From assembly GCF_021261325.1 (NCBI RefSeq), contig NZ_JAJSBI010000018.1:140973-204972 (forward strand): 64,000 nt of DNA, in the 5' to 3' direction. Position numbers and translations under genes: made by a program. Of this stretch, positions 54,989-63,924 are shown in pieces. The DNA comes from Streptomyces guryensis. GTDB taxonomy: Bacteria; Actinomycetota; Actinomycetes; Streptomycetales; Streptomycetaceae. Every line of letters begins with the position of its first letter. The stretch's first letter is position 1. The notes beneath the pieces are model-generated. The model was not told where the DNA came from and did not search any database. It saw only the letters and a program-made list of their open reading frames with translations.

Positions 54989-56509
54989 TCAGCCGGCGCG
55001 GCGCAGGCGGATGACGTTCCAGGAGACGGGCGGCAGGTTCGCGGTGAGAAGGCCGTCGGTGACGAGCCCCGTCTCGGTGGCGTACGGGCGGACCCGGTCG
55101 GGGTCGGCCTGGGTGTTGGCGGCGCGGGTGTCGGGGTCGCTCAGCACCGAGTGCTCGACGGGCGCGTAACCGGGGAACGCCCCCAGGTCGAGGGCGAGTT
55201 CGACGTTCTCGCTCTGATGACGGTTGACGGCGAAGACGGTGAGTTCGTCGGCGCCGTCCGCCTCCGCGAGGTGGGTGGCCACGGCGTCGACGACGGAGAC
55301 CTCGCCGAAACGTTTCGTCTCGTACGTCGGCGCGACCGGCTCCACCCGCAGGACGGTCCCGCGCGCGTGGCGGGCCGCCTGGGCGAAGGGGTGGAACGTG
55401 GTCTGCCGCCAGCTCGGGCCGCCGGGTTCGCTGCGGATGGGCGCGATGACGTTGACGAGCTGGGCGAGGCAGGCGGCGGTGACACGGTCGCTGTGCCGCA
55501 GCAGGCTGATCAGCAGCCCGCCGACCACCACGGCGTCGGCGACGTTGTACTGGTCCTCGATGACCCGCGGGGCCACGGCCCAGTCGGCCGGCTTCCCCTG
55601 CGCCTCGAAACGGGTGTTGTACCAGACGTTCCACTCGTCGAAGGAGAGGTTGATCCGCTTCTTGCGGCCCAGCTTGGCCCGTACGTGGTCGGCAGTGGCG
55701 ACGACCGACTCCACGAAGTGGTCCATGTCGACGCCGGAGGCCAGGAAGCTGCCGAGGTCGCCGTCGAGTTCCTCGTAGTAGGCGTGGCAGGAGATGTAGT
55801 CGACCTGGTCGTACGCCTCCTCCAGGACGGTGGCCTCCCAGGCGCCGAAGGTCGGCATCGCGGAGCTGGAGCTGCCGCAGGCGACCAGTTCCAGCTTCGG
55901 GTCGATCATGCGCATCGCGCGGGCGGCCTCGGCGGCGAGGCGGCCGTACTCGGCGGCGGTCTTGTGGCCGGTCTGCCAGGGGCCGTCCATCTCGTTGCCA
56001 AGGCACCACATGCGGATGCCGAAGGGGTCGGGGGCGCCGTTCTTGATCCGCTGGTCGGACCACGCGGTGCCGCCCGGGTGGTTGCAGTACTCCAGCAGGT
56101 CCAGGGCCTCCGCGACGCCCCGGGTGCCGAGGTTGACGGCCATCATGGGTTCGACGCCGGCCTTCTCGGCCCAGCGGTGGAACTCGTGCAGACCGAAGGC
56201 GTTGGTCTCGGTGCTGTGCCAGGCGAGGTCGAGGCGGGTGGGGCGGTCGGCGACCGGGCCGACGCTGTCCTCCCAGCGGAAGCCGGAGACGAAGTTGCCG
56301 CCGGGATAGCGCACGGCGGTCACGCCCAGTTCGCGCACGAGGTCCAGAACGTCACGGCGCAGGCCGTCCTCATCGGCGTACGGGTGGCCGGGCTCGTAGA
56401 TGCCGGTGTAGACGCAGCGGCCCATGTGCTCGACGAACGAGCCGAAGGTACGGGGTTGCACGTCGGCGACGCGGAAGGCGGGGTCGACGGTCAGGGAGGC
56501 GTGCAGCAT
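54989..56509 (-). CDS. alpha-L-arabinofuranosidase, GH51
   Basis: A 506-aa intracellular (no signal peptide) arabinofuranosidase, normal GH51 length. The acid/base Glu173 is in WCLGNEMDGPWQ and the nucleophile Glu292 in LSFDEWNVWYN; the start LTVDPAFRVADVQPRTFGSF and GVTAVRYPGGNFVSGFRWED are family signatures. It would release arabinose from short arabino-oligosaccharides imported by the ABC transporter encoded upstream in the same operon (47-nt gap). Confidence 0.95.
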   Translation of the reverse strand: MLHASLTVDPAFRVADVQPRTFGSFVEHMGRCVYTGIYEPGHPYADEDGLRRDVLDLVRELGVTAVRYPGGNFVSGFRWEDSVGPVADRPTRLDLAWHSTETNAFGLHEFHRWAEKAGVEPMMAVNLGTRGVAEALDLLEYCNHPGGTAWSDQRIKNGAPDPFGIRMWCLGNEMDGPWQTGHKTAAEYGRLAAEAARAMRMIDPKLELVACGSSSSAMPTFGAWEATVLEEAYDQVDYISCHAYYEELDGDLGSFLASGVDMDHFVESVVATADHVRAKLGRKKRINLSFDEWNVWYNTRFEAQGKPADWAVAPRVIEDQYNVADAVVVGGLLISLLRHSDRVTAACLAQLVNVIAPIRSEPGGPSWRQTTFHPFAQAARHARGTVLRVEPVAPTYETKRFGEVSVVDAVATHLAEADGADELTVFAVNRHQSENVELALDLGAFPGYAPVEHSVLSDPDTRAANTQADPDRVRPYATETGLVTDGLLTANLPPVSWNVIRLRRAG

Positions 56510-56555
56510 GAAGGTCGCTCCGGGAGGTGGGCGAGAAGAAGGGGACGGGCTGGGC

Positions 56556-57458
56556 TCACTTGAGGCTTCCGACGGTCAACCCGCCGCGCCAGTACCGCTG
56601 GAGGAGGAGGAAGGTGACGATGAGCGGCAGGATCGCCACCAGGGAACCCGCGATGACGAGGGTGAACAGCGCGTTGGCGCCGGACTGGATCATCGCGCCC
56701 TCGTACCAGGACTGCAGGCCGACGGTGAGCGGGAACAGCTTGTCGTTGTTGAGCATCACCAGCGGCAGGAAGAAGTTGTTCCAGGTGCCGACCATGGAGA
56801 ACAGCAGCACCGTGACGAGCGCCGGCTTCAGGGTCGGCAGCGCCACCGACCACAGCACCCGCATCTCACCGGCTCCGTCCATGCGGGCCGCCTCCAGCAG
56901 CTCGTCCGGCAGGGACTCCTGCACGTACACCCGCACCAGGTAGACGCCGAACGGGTTGAGCAGCTGGGGCAGGATGACCGCCCACATGGTGTTGGTCAGC
57001 TCGACCTTGCTCAGCAGCAGGTAGGTGGGGATGGCCAGCGCGGTGGCGGGCACCATGATGGCGCCGAGGAGGCTGGAGAAGAGCAGGTTCCGGCCGGGGA
57101 AGCGGTACTTGGCGAAGGCGTAGCCCGCGAGGGTCGCCACGGCGGTGGCGCCCACCCCGCTCACACCCGCGTAGACGGCGGTGTTGCCCATCCAGCGCAG
57201 GTACTCGCCGTCGTTGTAGGTGAACAGCTGCTGGAGGTTGGTGAAGAAGGAGCCCGGCGAGTGGAACCACAGGGCCGCGGTGGAGAACAGCGCGTCGTTG
57301 TCCTTGGTGGCGGCGACGACCAGCCACCAGAACGGCATCAGGAAGTAGAGGATCATCGCCACCATCACCACGTTGACGGTGACGCGTCCACGGGGGCCGG
57401 ACTCGCGGCGGGCGGCCGGGGCGGTGACGGCGGGGGCGGGGGCTGCGGCGGTCGTCAC
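56556..57458 (-). CDS. carbohydrate ABC transporter permease (MalG-type)
   Basis: A 300-aa membrane protein with about six segments and the EAA loop EAARMDGAGEMRVLWSVALP. Start GTG 57458 overlaps the previous permease's stop (GTGA). The frame is open upstream but that is the shadow of the first permease. Forms the channel with its MalF-type partner; no dedicated ATPase is encoded here, as for many Streptomyces sugar importers that share the MsiK ATPase. Confidence 0.93.
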   Translation of the reverse strand: MTTAAAPAPAVTAPAARRESGPRGRVTVNVVMVAMILYFLMPFWWLVVAATKDNDALFSTAALWFHSPGSFFTNLQQLFTYNDGEYLRWMGNTAVYAGVSGVGATAVATLAGYAFAKYRFPGRNLLFSSLLGAIMVPATALAIPTYLLLSKVELTNTMWAVILPQLLNPFGVYLVRVYVQESLPDELLEAARMDGAGEMRVLWSVALPTLKPALVTVLLFSMVGTWNNFFLPLVMLNNDKLFPLTVGLQSWYEGAMIQSGANALFTLVIAGSLVAILPLIVTFLLLQRYWRGGLTVGSLK

Positions 57459-58438
57459 TTCAGTCCGCTCCTCTTGCGTGTGGCGAACAGGAAGAAGTAG
57501 GAGCCGATGAAGACCACCGCTCCGAGGGAGAAGGAGATGGCGGCGGAGTAGTTGAACTCCGAGTACTGGAACGCCAGGTTGTACGCGTACAGGTTCGGCG
57601 TGTAGTCCGGCGTGATCACCGAGGACGCGGTCTTCTCCAGGACCCGCGGCTCCGTGAAGAACTGCAGCGTGCCGATGATGGTGAACATCAGCGCGAGCAC
57701 CATCGCCGAGGAGATCATCGGGATCTTGATGCGCAGGGCCGTCTGCACCTGGCCGGCGCCGTCGAGCTTCGCCGCCTCGTAGACCTCGCGGGGCAGGCCC
57801 TGGAGAGCGGCGTACAGGACGATCATGTTGTAGCCGGTCCACTGCCAGGTGACGATGTTGCCGAGCGAGGTCAGCATCAGAGTGTGCGACAGCAGGTCGA
57901 CCTTGCCCAGCCCCAGCGAGTTGCTGATCGCGTTCACCGGGCCGAAGGTCGGGCTGTACAGGAAGCCCCACATCAGCGCGCCGATCACCGCGGGCACGGC
58001 GTACGGCATGAACAGGGTCATCCGGAAGACCTTGGCGAGCCTGCTCGTCACCTCGTCGATGATCAGCGCGCCGAGCAGGGCGAAACCGAGCATCACCGGG
58101 ATCTGCACCACACCGAAGACGGCCACCCTGCGCACGCCGGACAGGAAGTGCGGGTCGGTGAAGGTCTGCTGGTAGTTGGCGAACCAGCTGAAGTGGTCGC
58201 CGCCGACCAGGGTGGAGGTCCTGAGGCTGAGCCAGAAGGCGTAGCCCAGCGGGGCCACCAGGAAGGCCAGGAAGAGCAGGAGGAACGGGCTGATCAGCAG
58301 CACGCCCATGCCCTTGTGCCGGGTGCGGGCGGACAGCCCGCCGGTGCGCCGGCCCCCCGCGGGGGTGCGAAGCCCCTTCGCGGGGGCGGCACTTGGCGGC
58401 GCCGTCACGGTGGATCCCTGCTGTCGGAGCAGGCTCAT
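57455..58438 (-). CDS. carbohydrate ABC transporter permease (MalF-type)
   Basis: A 327-aa permease with about six membrane segments after a 45-residue cytoplasmic N-terminus. The EAA loop is YEAAKLDGAGQVQTALRIKI; AFWLSLRTSTLVGGDHFSWF and MTLFMPYAVPAVIGALMWGF are typical. AAGGAG lies 5 nt before ATG 58438, better placed than for the GTG one codon upstream. Partner of the MalG-type permease. Confidence 0.93.
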   Translation of the reverse strand: MSLLRQQGSTVTAPPSAAPAKGLRTPAGGRRTGGLSARTRHKGMGVLLISPFLLLFLAFLVAPLGYAFWLSLRTSTLVGGDHFSWFANYQQTFTDPHFLSGVRRVAVFGVVQIPVMLGFALLGALIIDEVTSRLAKVFRMTLFMPYAVPAVIGALMWGFLYSPTFGPVNAISNSLGLGKVDLLSHTLMLTSLGNIVTWQWTGYNMIVLYAALQGLPREVYEAAKLDGAGQVQTALRIKIPMISSAMVLALMFTIIGTLQFFTEPRVLEKTASSVITPDYTPNLYAYNLAFQYSEFNYSAAISFSLGAVVFIGSYFFLFATRKRSGLK

Positions 58439-58534
58439 CACATCTCCTTGCGGTCGTGCGGCCCCCGCCGGCGGCGGACGTGCCAGGCGCGGGGCGCCGG
58501 CGGGGGCGGTGGTGACTGGGGGGACTCGGGCCGG

Positions 58535-59884
58535 TTACTTGCTGACCTTGAATCCCTGCTTGGCCGCGTAGGAGGTCACCTGGCTCTGGACGTTGTCGTT
58601 CACGGCGGACCAGTCGCTCTGGCCCTGGAGGGCCTTGCCCACCTCACTGGTGTCGGTGTTGTAGGCGAAGTCCTGGAACGGGCTCCAGTCGAAGCTGCCG
58701 ATTCCGTTCGCGGCGGGCACGAACACCTTGTTGATCTGCTGGCCGCCGAAGAAGTCGTACTTCTTGTCGCCGAAGTAAGAGCCGTTGAGGACCGGCTTGG
58801 ACAGCGGGAAGAGGTAGGCCTGGTCGATGCCGATCTTCCAGGCGGCCTGCGAGGTGCCGAAGAGCTCCCGGGCGACCTCGGTGGCCTCCTTCGGGTGCTG
58901 GGTCTGCGAGGTCACGGAGAAGCTCGAACCACCCCAGTCTCCCTGGGCGTTGCCGCCCGCCGTCCACTGCGGCAGCGGTGCCACGCGCCACTTGCCGGAG
59001 GTCTTCTTGGCGACGCTGGAGAGGTAGCCCGGCCCCCAGCCTGCCGCGATGTAGGTGGCGTACTTGCCGGTGCTGAGGCCGTTGTAGAAGTCCGTGGTGG
59101 CGTACGACTGGGTGTCGACCAGCTTGTTCTTGACCAGATCGCCCCAGTAGTCGTACACCTTCTTGGCCCCGGCGTCGTTCAGGTTGACCCCGATGTTCGG
59201 CAGCTTGCTCGCCGAGTAGGTGTAGGGGCGGGAGCCGGCCTGCCACATGAGGCCCTGGCGCCAGCCGCCGGCCGTCTCGTCGCTGCCGAAGTCGGTCATG
59301 TACGCCTGCGGGTCGGCCTTGTGCAGCTTGGCCGCCTCCTCCTTGTACTCCGCCCAGGTCGTCGGGACCTTGAGGTTGTACTTCTTGAAGAGGTCGGCCC
59401 GGTACATCATCGCCATCGGGCCGCCGTCGACAGGGATGGCGTACACGTGGTCGCCGTCGGAGGCCTGGTTCCAGGCCCAGTCCACGTAGTTGCCCTTGTC
59501 GGCGTTCGCGCCGTATTTGCCCATGTCGAGCAGGCCCTTGCTGAGCTGGATGGTCGGCAGCTCCTGGAACTCCAGCATGACGACGTCCGGGGCGCCCTGG
59601 CCCGCCTTCAGCGTGGTCTTCAGCTTGGTGTACTCGTCCTGGCCCACACCGGCCTGCACCCAGTCGACCTGGACGTCCTTGTGGGTCTTGTTGAACTCCG
59701 CGACGACCTGCTTGAACTGCGGGTACCAGGCCCACACCTTGATGTGCACGGGGCCGCTCTGCGCGCCGCCGGAGCCGCTGCCGCCGCCGGAGCCGCAGGC
59801 GGCGAGGAGCACGCCGGCGAGGGCGGCGGAGGTGGCCGCGACCGCGGTCCGGCGCAGGGAACGGGGCTGTCTGGTGGACGACAT
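58535..59884 (-). CDS. sugar ABC transporter substrate-binding lipoprotein
   Basis: A 449-aa family 1 solute-binding protein. Lipoprotein signal with lipobox LLAAC (Cys30) and a Gly/Ser linker; mature part begins VHIKVWAWYPQFKQVVAEFN; includes DVVMLEFQELPTIQLSKGLL and IPVDGGPMAMMYRADLFKKY. ATG 59884 is preceded by AGGAGAAAG. Expected ligand: arabinose or arabino-oligosaccharides, inferred from the GH51 and GH93-like genes in the same block. First gene of the operon, divergent from the LacI regulator across 768 nt. Confidence 0.93.
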   Translation of the reverse strand: MSSTRQPRSLRRTAVAATSAALAGVLLAACGSGGGSGSGGAQSGPVHIKVWAWYPQFKQVVAEFNKTHKDVQVDWVQAGVGQDEYTKLKTTLKAGQGAPDVVMLEFQELPTIQLSKGLLDMGKYGANADKGNYVDWAWNQASDGDHVYAIPVDGGPMAMMYRADLFKKYNLKVPTTWAEYKEEAAKLHKADPQAYMTDFGSDETAGGWRQGLMWQAGSRPYTYSASKLPNIGVNLNDAGAKKVYDYWGDLVKNKLVDTQSYATTDFYNGLSTGKYATYIAAGWGPGYLSSVAKKTSGKWRVAPLPQWTAGGNAQGDWGGSSFSVTSQTQHPKEATEVARELFGTSQAAWKIGIDQAYLFPLSKPVLNGSYFGDKKYDFFGGQQINKVFVPAANGIGSFDWSPFQDFAYNTDTSEVGKALQGQSDWSAVNDNVQSQVTSYAAKQGFKVSK

Positions 59885-60238
59885 GGGCTTTCTCCTGGGT
59901 GAGGTGCCTGAAGGGCAGGAAGAAACAGGGCGATTGGGTCGACCTCGCCCTCCGGGCGGCGGGGACCGGGGTTCGGAGGGAGGGAGCGGGCAGCGGGGGG
60001 CACGCGAAGGCGTTTCGGGCGTCGAGGTGTTGGTCGCCTGCGAGTACGGCGGCTCCGAGCCGGCCATCGCGGATGTGCCGGGCGGGCGGGACTCGTGATG
60101 TTGCCCGCCCGGGATCTGGGCGGGAGCGGACGTCAGTGGACGCGGCGGGGTGGGCGTGTGTGACGTCGGGCGAAGGGAGGAGGGGTCGATACCGACCGGG
60201 TCGGCCGGCACCGTGAGTTCACGGCGGAACGCCGTCCT

Positions 60239-60261
60239 GATCTCGAATACGGTTCGAGATC
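60239..60261. promoter_or_regulatory. 23-bp palindrome GATCTCGAA-N5-TTCGAGATC
   Basis: Perfect 9-bp arms (60239-60247, 60253-60261) around TACGG. It lies 355 nt upstream of the solute-binding protein start and about 390 nt upstream of the LacI gene. Too distant for simple promoter occlusion unless the arabinose operon has a long leader. Confidence 0.5.
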
Positions 60262-60558
60262 TCGGTCACGAAGAAGGCGGGCGCCCTCAGGCCACTGCGA
60301 GTAAAGACGGGCTGCCCTGTCCAGGGCGGACGGCTGCCGAACCGGAAGCTGTCACTGGTGTCACTGCGGCTCCTACTGATCGTTTCCCCGCGAGTGCTCC
60401 CGGGGATCCGGTCCGTGGCGCGGCGACACCTCGGACCTCCGCCCGGCTCCGGCGGCGACGCACCCTGGACCGGGCACGCACAGCCGTCGACGGACCGCGC
60501 CCCATCGCGAGAGGAAGCAGTACCCGATCATCCACTCGGGCCACCGCCTGCTAGGCTC

Positions 60559-60570
60559 TGCAGCGCTGCA
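60559..60570. promoter_or_regulatory. 12-bp palindrome TGCAGCGCTGCA with nearby half-site, upstream of lacI-type gene
   Basis: A perfect palindrome 82-94 nt upstream of the LacI-type start; the half GCGCTGCAA recurs at 60594-60602, 34 nt on. LacI-family operators are even palindromes with a central CG, as here, so autoregulation is likely. Confidence 0.55.
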
Positions 60571-60652
60571 AAAGTGTTAACCGAGGGATTGCCGCGCTGC
60601 AAGAGCTTGGGTGAAACTTTCGATATTGACCCCTCCGGGATGAAGGTGACCT

Positions 60653-61705
60653 ATGGCACATGGCGTCACACTCCGCGACGTCGCGGCGCTGGCCGGCGTC
60701 TCCAGCCGCACCGTGTCCAACGTGGTCAACGGCTACGCGCCGGTCTCCGAGGCCACTCGCGCTCGGGTGCAGCAGGCCGTCGACGAGCTCGGCTACCGGC
60801 CCAACGTGCTGGCCCGCAACCTCGCCGCCGGGCGCTCGGGCCAGATCGCCGTGGTCGTTCCGTACCTGGACACGCCCTACTTCGCCGAACTGCTGCAGGG
60901 CATCATCCGTGCGGCCCGGGTGCAGGGCTACAACGTCCTGATCGACCAGACCGACGGCGACGCGGAGCACGAGAAGACGTTCCTCACCGGTGGCTCCCAG
61001 CAGCTGCTCTTCGACGGCGTCATCTTCAGCCCCCTGGGCCTGGCCCAGCCAGACCTGTCCGAGCGCGACCCGAGCCTCCCGCTCGTCGTGCTCGGTGAGC
61101 GGGTGAGTGACGGCGGCTTCGACCACGTCGGCATCGACGACGTCGCCGCCTCCCGAGAGGCCACCGAGCATCTGCTCGGCCTCGGCCGGCGCCGCGTCGC
61201 CGCGATCGGCGACCAGCCGTACCGCACCGGCGAGGCCGCCCAACTGCGCACCCTGGGCTTTCGCCTGGCCCATGAGCGCGCCGGCGTGCCCGTCCGCGAG
61301 GAGTACGTCATCTCCACCCCCCGCTTCAACCGCTCCGACGGCGCCACCGCCATGGCACACCTGCTCGACCTCGAGGAACCGCCGGACGCGGTCTTCTGCT
61401 ACAGCGACCTGATCGCCCTGGGCGCCCTGCACACGTTGGCCGCACGCGGACTGCGCGTCCCGGAGGACGTCGCGGTCGTCGGCTACGACGACATCGAGGA
61501 CGCCCGTTATTCGAACCCGCCCGTCACCACGGTCTCGCCGGCCAAGGACGTGATAGCCGAGACGGCCGTGGAGCGCCTGCTCAAGCGGATCGGCAGCTCA
61601 ACACCGGTCCCCGGCATGGAGATCCGGGCGCCGTACCGGCTGATCCCACGGGCGAGCACGATGGGGCGGCAGGCGCCGACGCCGGATACGGCTGACGGGC
61701 CGTGA
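60653..61705 (+). CDS. LacI family transcriptional regulator of the arabinose locus
   Basis: A 350-aa repressor. The N-terminal HTH and hinge read VTLRDVAALAGVSSRTVSNV, VNGYAPVSEATRARVQQAVD and ELGYRPNVLARNLAAGRSG. The periplasmic-binding-like core includes IAVVVPYLDTPYFAELLQGI and VAVVGYDDIEDARYSNPPVT. Divergent from the arabinose importer operon, which it most likely represses in the absence of sugar; the palindromes in the 768-nt gap are candidate operators. Confidence 0.93.
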   Translation: MAHGVTLRDVAALAGVSSRTVSNVVNGYAPVSEATRARVQQAVDELGYRPNVLARNLAAGRSGQIAVVVPYLDTPYFAELLQGIIRAARVQGYNVLIDQTDGDAEHEKTFLTGGSQQLLFDGVIFSPLGLAQPDLSERDPSLPLVVLGERVSDGGFDHVGIDDVAASREATEHLLGLGRRRVAAIGDQPYRTGEAAQLRTLGFRLAHERAGVPVREEYVISTPRFNRSDGATAMAHLLDLEEPPDAVFCYSDLIALGALHTLAARGLRVPEDVAVVGYDDIEDARYSNPPVTTVSPAKDVIAETAVERLLKRIGSSTPVPGMEIRAPYRLIPRASTMGRQAPTPDTADGP

Positions 61706-61879
61706 GCGCTGGGGGCAAGGGGTGGCCCGACTGACCGTCCCTGACACCGCTGAGGCCGTCCCCGCGTGCCTGCCTTGGCAGGTAACCGGCCTTCTCGGCG
61801 TTCGAATTGTGGCGGCGCTGGGCGACTCCTCTACGGTCGGGGACCGCAGCGGCCACGGACGGCCGACTGCGGTAAGCCG

Positions 61880-62170
61880 GAGATCGGGGACGCCCTCGCC
61901 GTGGCCTTGAACAACAAGGCAGCCTGTTTGGGTGCGCTGGGGCGGCTCGAGGACGCGCTTCCCGCCATCAACCGCGCTGTCGAGGTCCGCGAGGCCCTGG
62001 CCGAAGCCAACCCCGACGCCTTCCTCCCCGACCTCGCTCTGGGCCTGTACAACCAGGCTCGCTGCCTGGCGGAGCTGGGGCGGCGCGAGGTAGCACTCAC
62101 CGCCAACACCCGTGCCCTGACCGCCTACACAGAACTGACGAAACGCTGGCTGAACGCATTCACTACCTAT
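61880..62170 (+). pseudogene. TPR-repeat protein fragment
   Basis: One frame encodes two tetratricopeptide-like units: DALAVALNNKAACLGALGRL through NRAVEVREALAEANPDAFLP, and DLALGLYNQARCLAELGRRE through ALTAYTELTKRW. They are typical of the long Streptomyces TPR proteins whose repeats end PDAFxPDLA. No start codon with a ribosome binding site and no flanking domain is present; the sequence loses similarity at about 62165. Probably a remnant of a much larger gene. Confidence 0.55.
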
Positions 62171-62180
62171 TCGGTTACTC

Positions 62181-62425
62181 CCGCCAGCTACAAGCACACA
62201 TCAGAAAGATGCCAGCCGGATGGTCTGATTCAGGTTCGGGTGACAGGTTGACCTGCCCCACAGTTTGGGTTCCAGCTGCGGTGGCTAACTGGCGGCGGGG
62301 ATGGCGACGACGCGACCCGTAGACGGGTTGATGTGACGTTCAGCGGTGGTTGGCCCGGCTCACCACGTCCCGCAGAACAACGTAGGGAAGTCTGAGCGGT
62401 AGTTGTGAGTGACACCGTCCTTCTC
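62181..62425. other. no recognisable gene
   Basis: A 245-bp stretch between the TPR fragment and the broken reductase gene. No motif, repeat or hairpin of note. Confidence 0.4.
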
Positions 62426-63047
62426 TCAGGACAGCACGCGATAGGTCACGTGTGTAACCGAGTTCGCTGCTCGCGACTCCACCTGCTCAAGATTCAGTGA
62501 CGGCACGCCGTCGAACAGCCGTGTGCCGGCGCCGAGCGTGAACGGCACAATGTGTAGCCGCAGCTCGTCGACCAAGCCTGCGGCGAGGTACTGGTTGATG
62601 GTGGTCGCGCCCCCGTGGATCGACACGTTGCGGTCACCGGCCGCCTCGCGAGCCTGCTGCAGTGCGGATTCGATGCCGTCGGTGACGAAGTGGAACTTGG
62701 TGCCGCCGTCCATCGGTTGCGGGTCACGCGGGTGGTGGGTGAGCACGAAGACCGGTGCGTGATACGGCGGATTGTCGCCCCACCAGCCCTTCCACTGTCG
62801 ATCCCACGCGCCGCGTACGGGGCCGAACATGTTGCGCCCCATGATGAAGGCACCGACCGCCGTCAGCCGGTCGAGCTCGGCCTGCCGCTGCTCCCGGGGT
62901 TTCGAACATCCAGGCGTGCAGCCTGTCGCCCCAGCCATCGCCGGCGTCATCGCCGAACGGGCGCTGCTCGGTTTGATTGAGCCCGGCCGAGTACCCGTCG
63001 ACGGAGATCGAGAGGTCGCAGGTCACCCTGCCCAAACGTTTGGTCAC
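62426..63047 (-). pseudogene. frameshifted dihydrofolate reductase family (RibD C-terminal) gene
   Basis: GTG 63047 (ribosome binding site GGAGG) starts VTKRLGRVTCDLSISVDGYS and runs to HAWMFETP. The continuation REQRQAELDRLTAVGAFIMG, then GRNMFGP, THHPRDP, ESALQQAREAAGDRNVSIHG and LRLHIVPFTLGAGTRLFDGV is one base out of frame, with a single extra base in the C/G run at about 62893-62899. Total length 622 nt is one over a multiple of three. If corrected it would be a normal roughly 206-aa NADPH-dependent reductase of the YyaP/YwjB type. The homopolymer context makes either a sequencing error or a recent mutation plausible. Confidence 0.75.
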
Positions 63048-63199
63048 TGTGTCGCCCTCCTGGTGGCGACCTTCCGTCGCCTTCGCGGTGAGCCGCCTGA
63101 TCCGTTCATTACTGGGTAGACCGTTCCGGGCCCGCAAACTCGTCGCGCGGCCGTACCGCCGTTCCCGACGCCACCCAGCTGCCCGCGATCCTTGACGCT

Positions 63200-63571
63200 G
63201 TGCTCAAACTTCCCTGCAGCTTCTATCCCAAGAAGAATCGCGACGGTTCGCCGCGGCCAGATCCCCACCAACACCTGGCGGACGAGTTCGAGCGCCCACT
63301 GGCCGAGCTTCACGAAACGTGGGTGATCCCGGACCCGCGCACTGCACAGATCGAGCGCCCCAAAGAACAGGTCTCCGGGCTGAAGGAGCGACTCGCCGCG
63401 CGTGACCAGCAGATCGGCGCTCTCACTGACTTCAGGGAGCGGGCTCTCTCACAGATCGCCGCCCTGCGGATGGAGATCGAGCGGCTTCGCGATGTCTTGG
63501 CCGCGCCGTCGAATGTCCGGGCTCTGCCGAACAGTTCAAGAGCAAGTGCGCCGTACGGATCGTGTAGCTGA
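63200..63571 (+). CDS. hypothetical coiled-coil protein, possibly mobile-element associated
   Basis: A possible 123-aa product. Residues about 45-90 form a convincing coiled coil (QIERPKEQVSGLKERLAARD and FRERALSQIAALRMEIERLR). This pattern recalls the C-terminal half of small helical proteins that accompany Tn554-like or integrase-containing elements (DUF6262 type), from memory. The N-terminal LKLPCSFYPKKNRDGSPRPD is unfamiliar, and there is no clear ribosome binding site, so this may be a fragment. Confidence 0.4.
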   Translation: MLKLPCSFYPKKNRDGSPRPDPHQHLADEFERPLAELHETWVIPDPRTAQIERPKEQVSGLKERLAARDQQIGALTDFRERALSQIAALRMEIERLRDVLAAPSNVRALPNSSRASAPYGSCS

Positions 63572-63697
63572 CTGCCCTCTCCGGCACCGGTTTCGGCCGG
63601 CACCCGCGCTGGGGCAGAGTGAGGTGCTGCGGCGCCTGCGAGGGGATTCATGCACAGGGGCGTGGCGTCCGGTCGAATGGCCACCGGGCCGCACTGG

Positions 63698-63919
63698 TCA
63701 GTGCGCCAATCGCCGCCGCAACTCCTCCAGGTAGCCATCGCAGGCCGCGACGACGTCGTCCAGGTCGATCAGCGGCGGGAGGTCGATGACGGGCTGGTGG
63801 TCGAGCAGGAACGCCGCCGTTTCGCGAACGACACGTGGTTCGGCAGCATCGTCGGCGCCCAGCGCCTCCATGACGTCTAGGGCCTGTTGCGAAAGTGGAT
63901 CTTGTTCGCTGATGATCAC
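63698..63919 (-). CDS. small hypothetical protein (73 aa)
   Basis: An acidic, Leu-rich protein with well-formed helical segments (QQALDVMEALGADDAAEPRV, ETAAFLLDHQPVIDLPPLID, DDVVAACDGYLEELRRRL). Codon use is gene-like. The GTG at 63919 is the furthest start. Function unknown; divergent from the transposase start at 63925, so it may be a neighbour cut by the insertion or a cargo gene. Confidence 0.5.
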   Translation of the reverse strand: MIISEQDPLSQQALDVMEALGADDAAEPRVVRETAAFLLDHQPVIDLPPLIDLDDVVAACDGYLEELRRRLAH

Positions 63920-63924
63920 GTCTT

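Larger units (their letters stand above)
59885..60652. other. 768-bp divergent regulatory region between the arabinose operon and LacI gene
   Basis: No coding region with recognisable content. It holds the two palindromes listed separately (60239-60261 and 60559-60570) plus a second half-site GCGCTGCAAGAG near 60594-60605 and GAAACTTTCG near 60615-60630, all candidate regulator contacts. Confidence 0.6.

Noticed and set aside
63044..63313. 89-aa minus-strand ORF starting MKLGQWALELVRQVLVGIWP
   Set aside because: No ribosome binding site, overlaps the reductase pseudogene start and has an Arg/Gly-rich shadow-like tail; no recognisable family.
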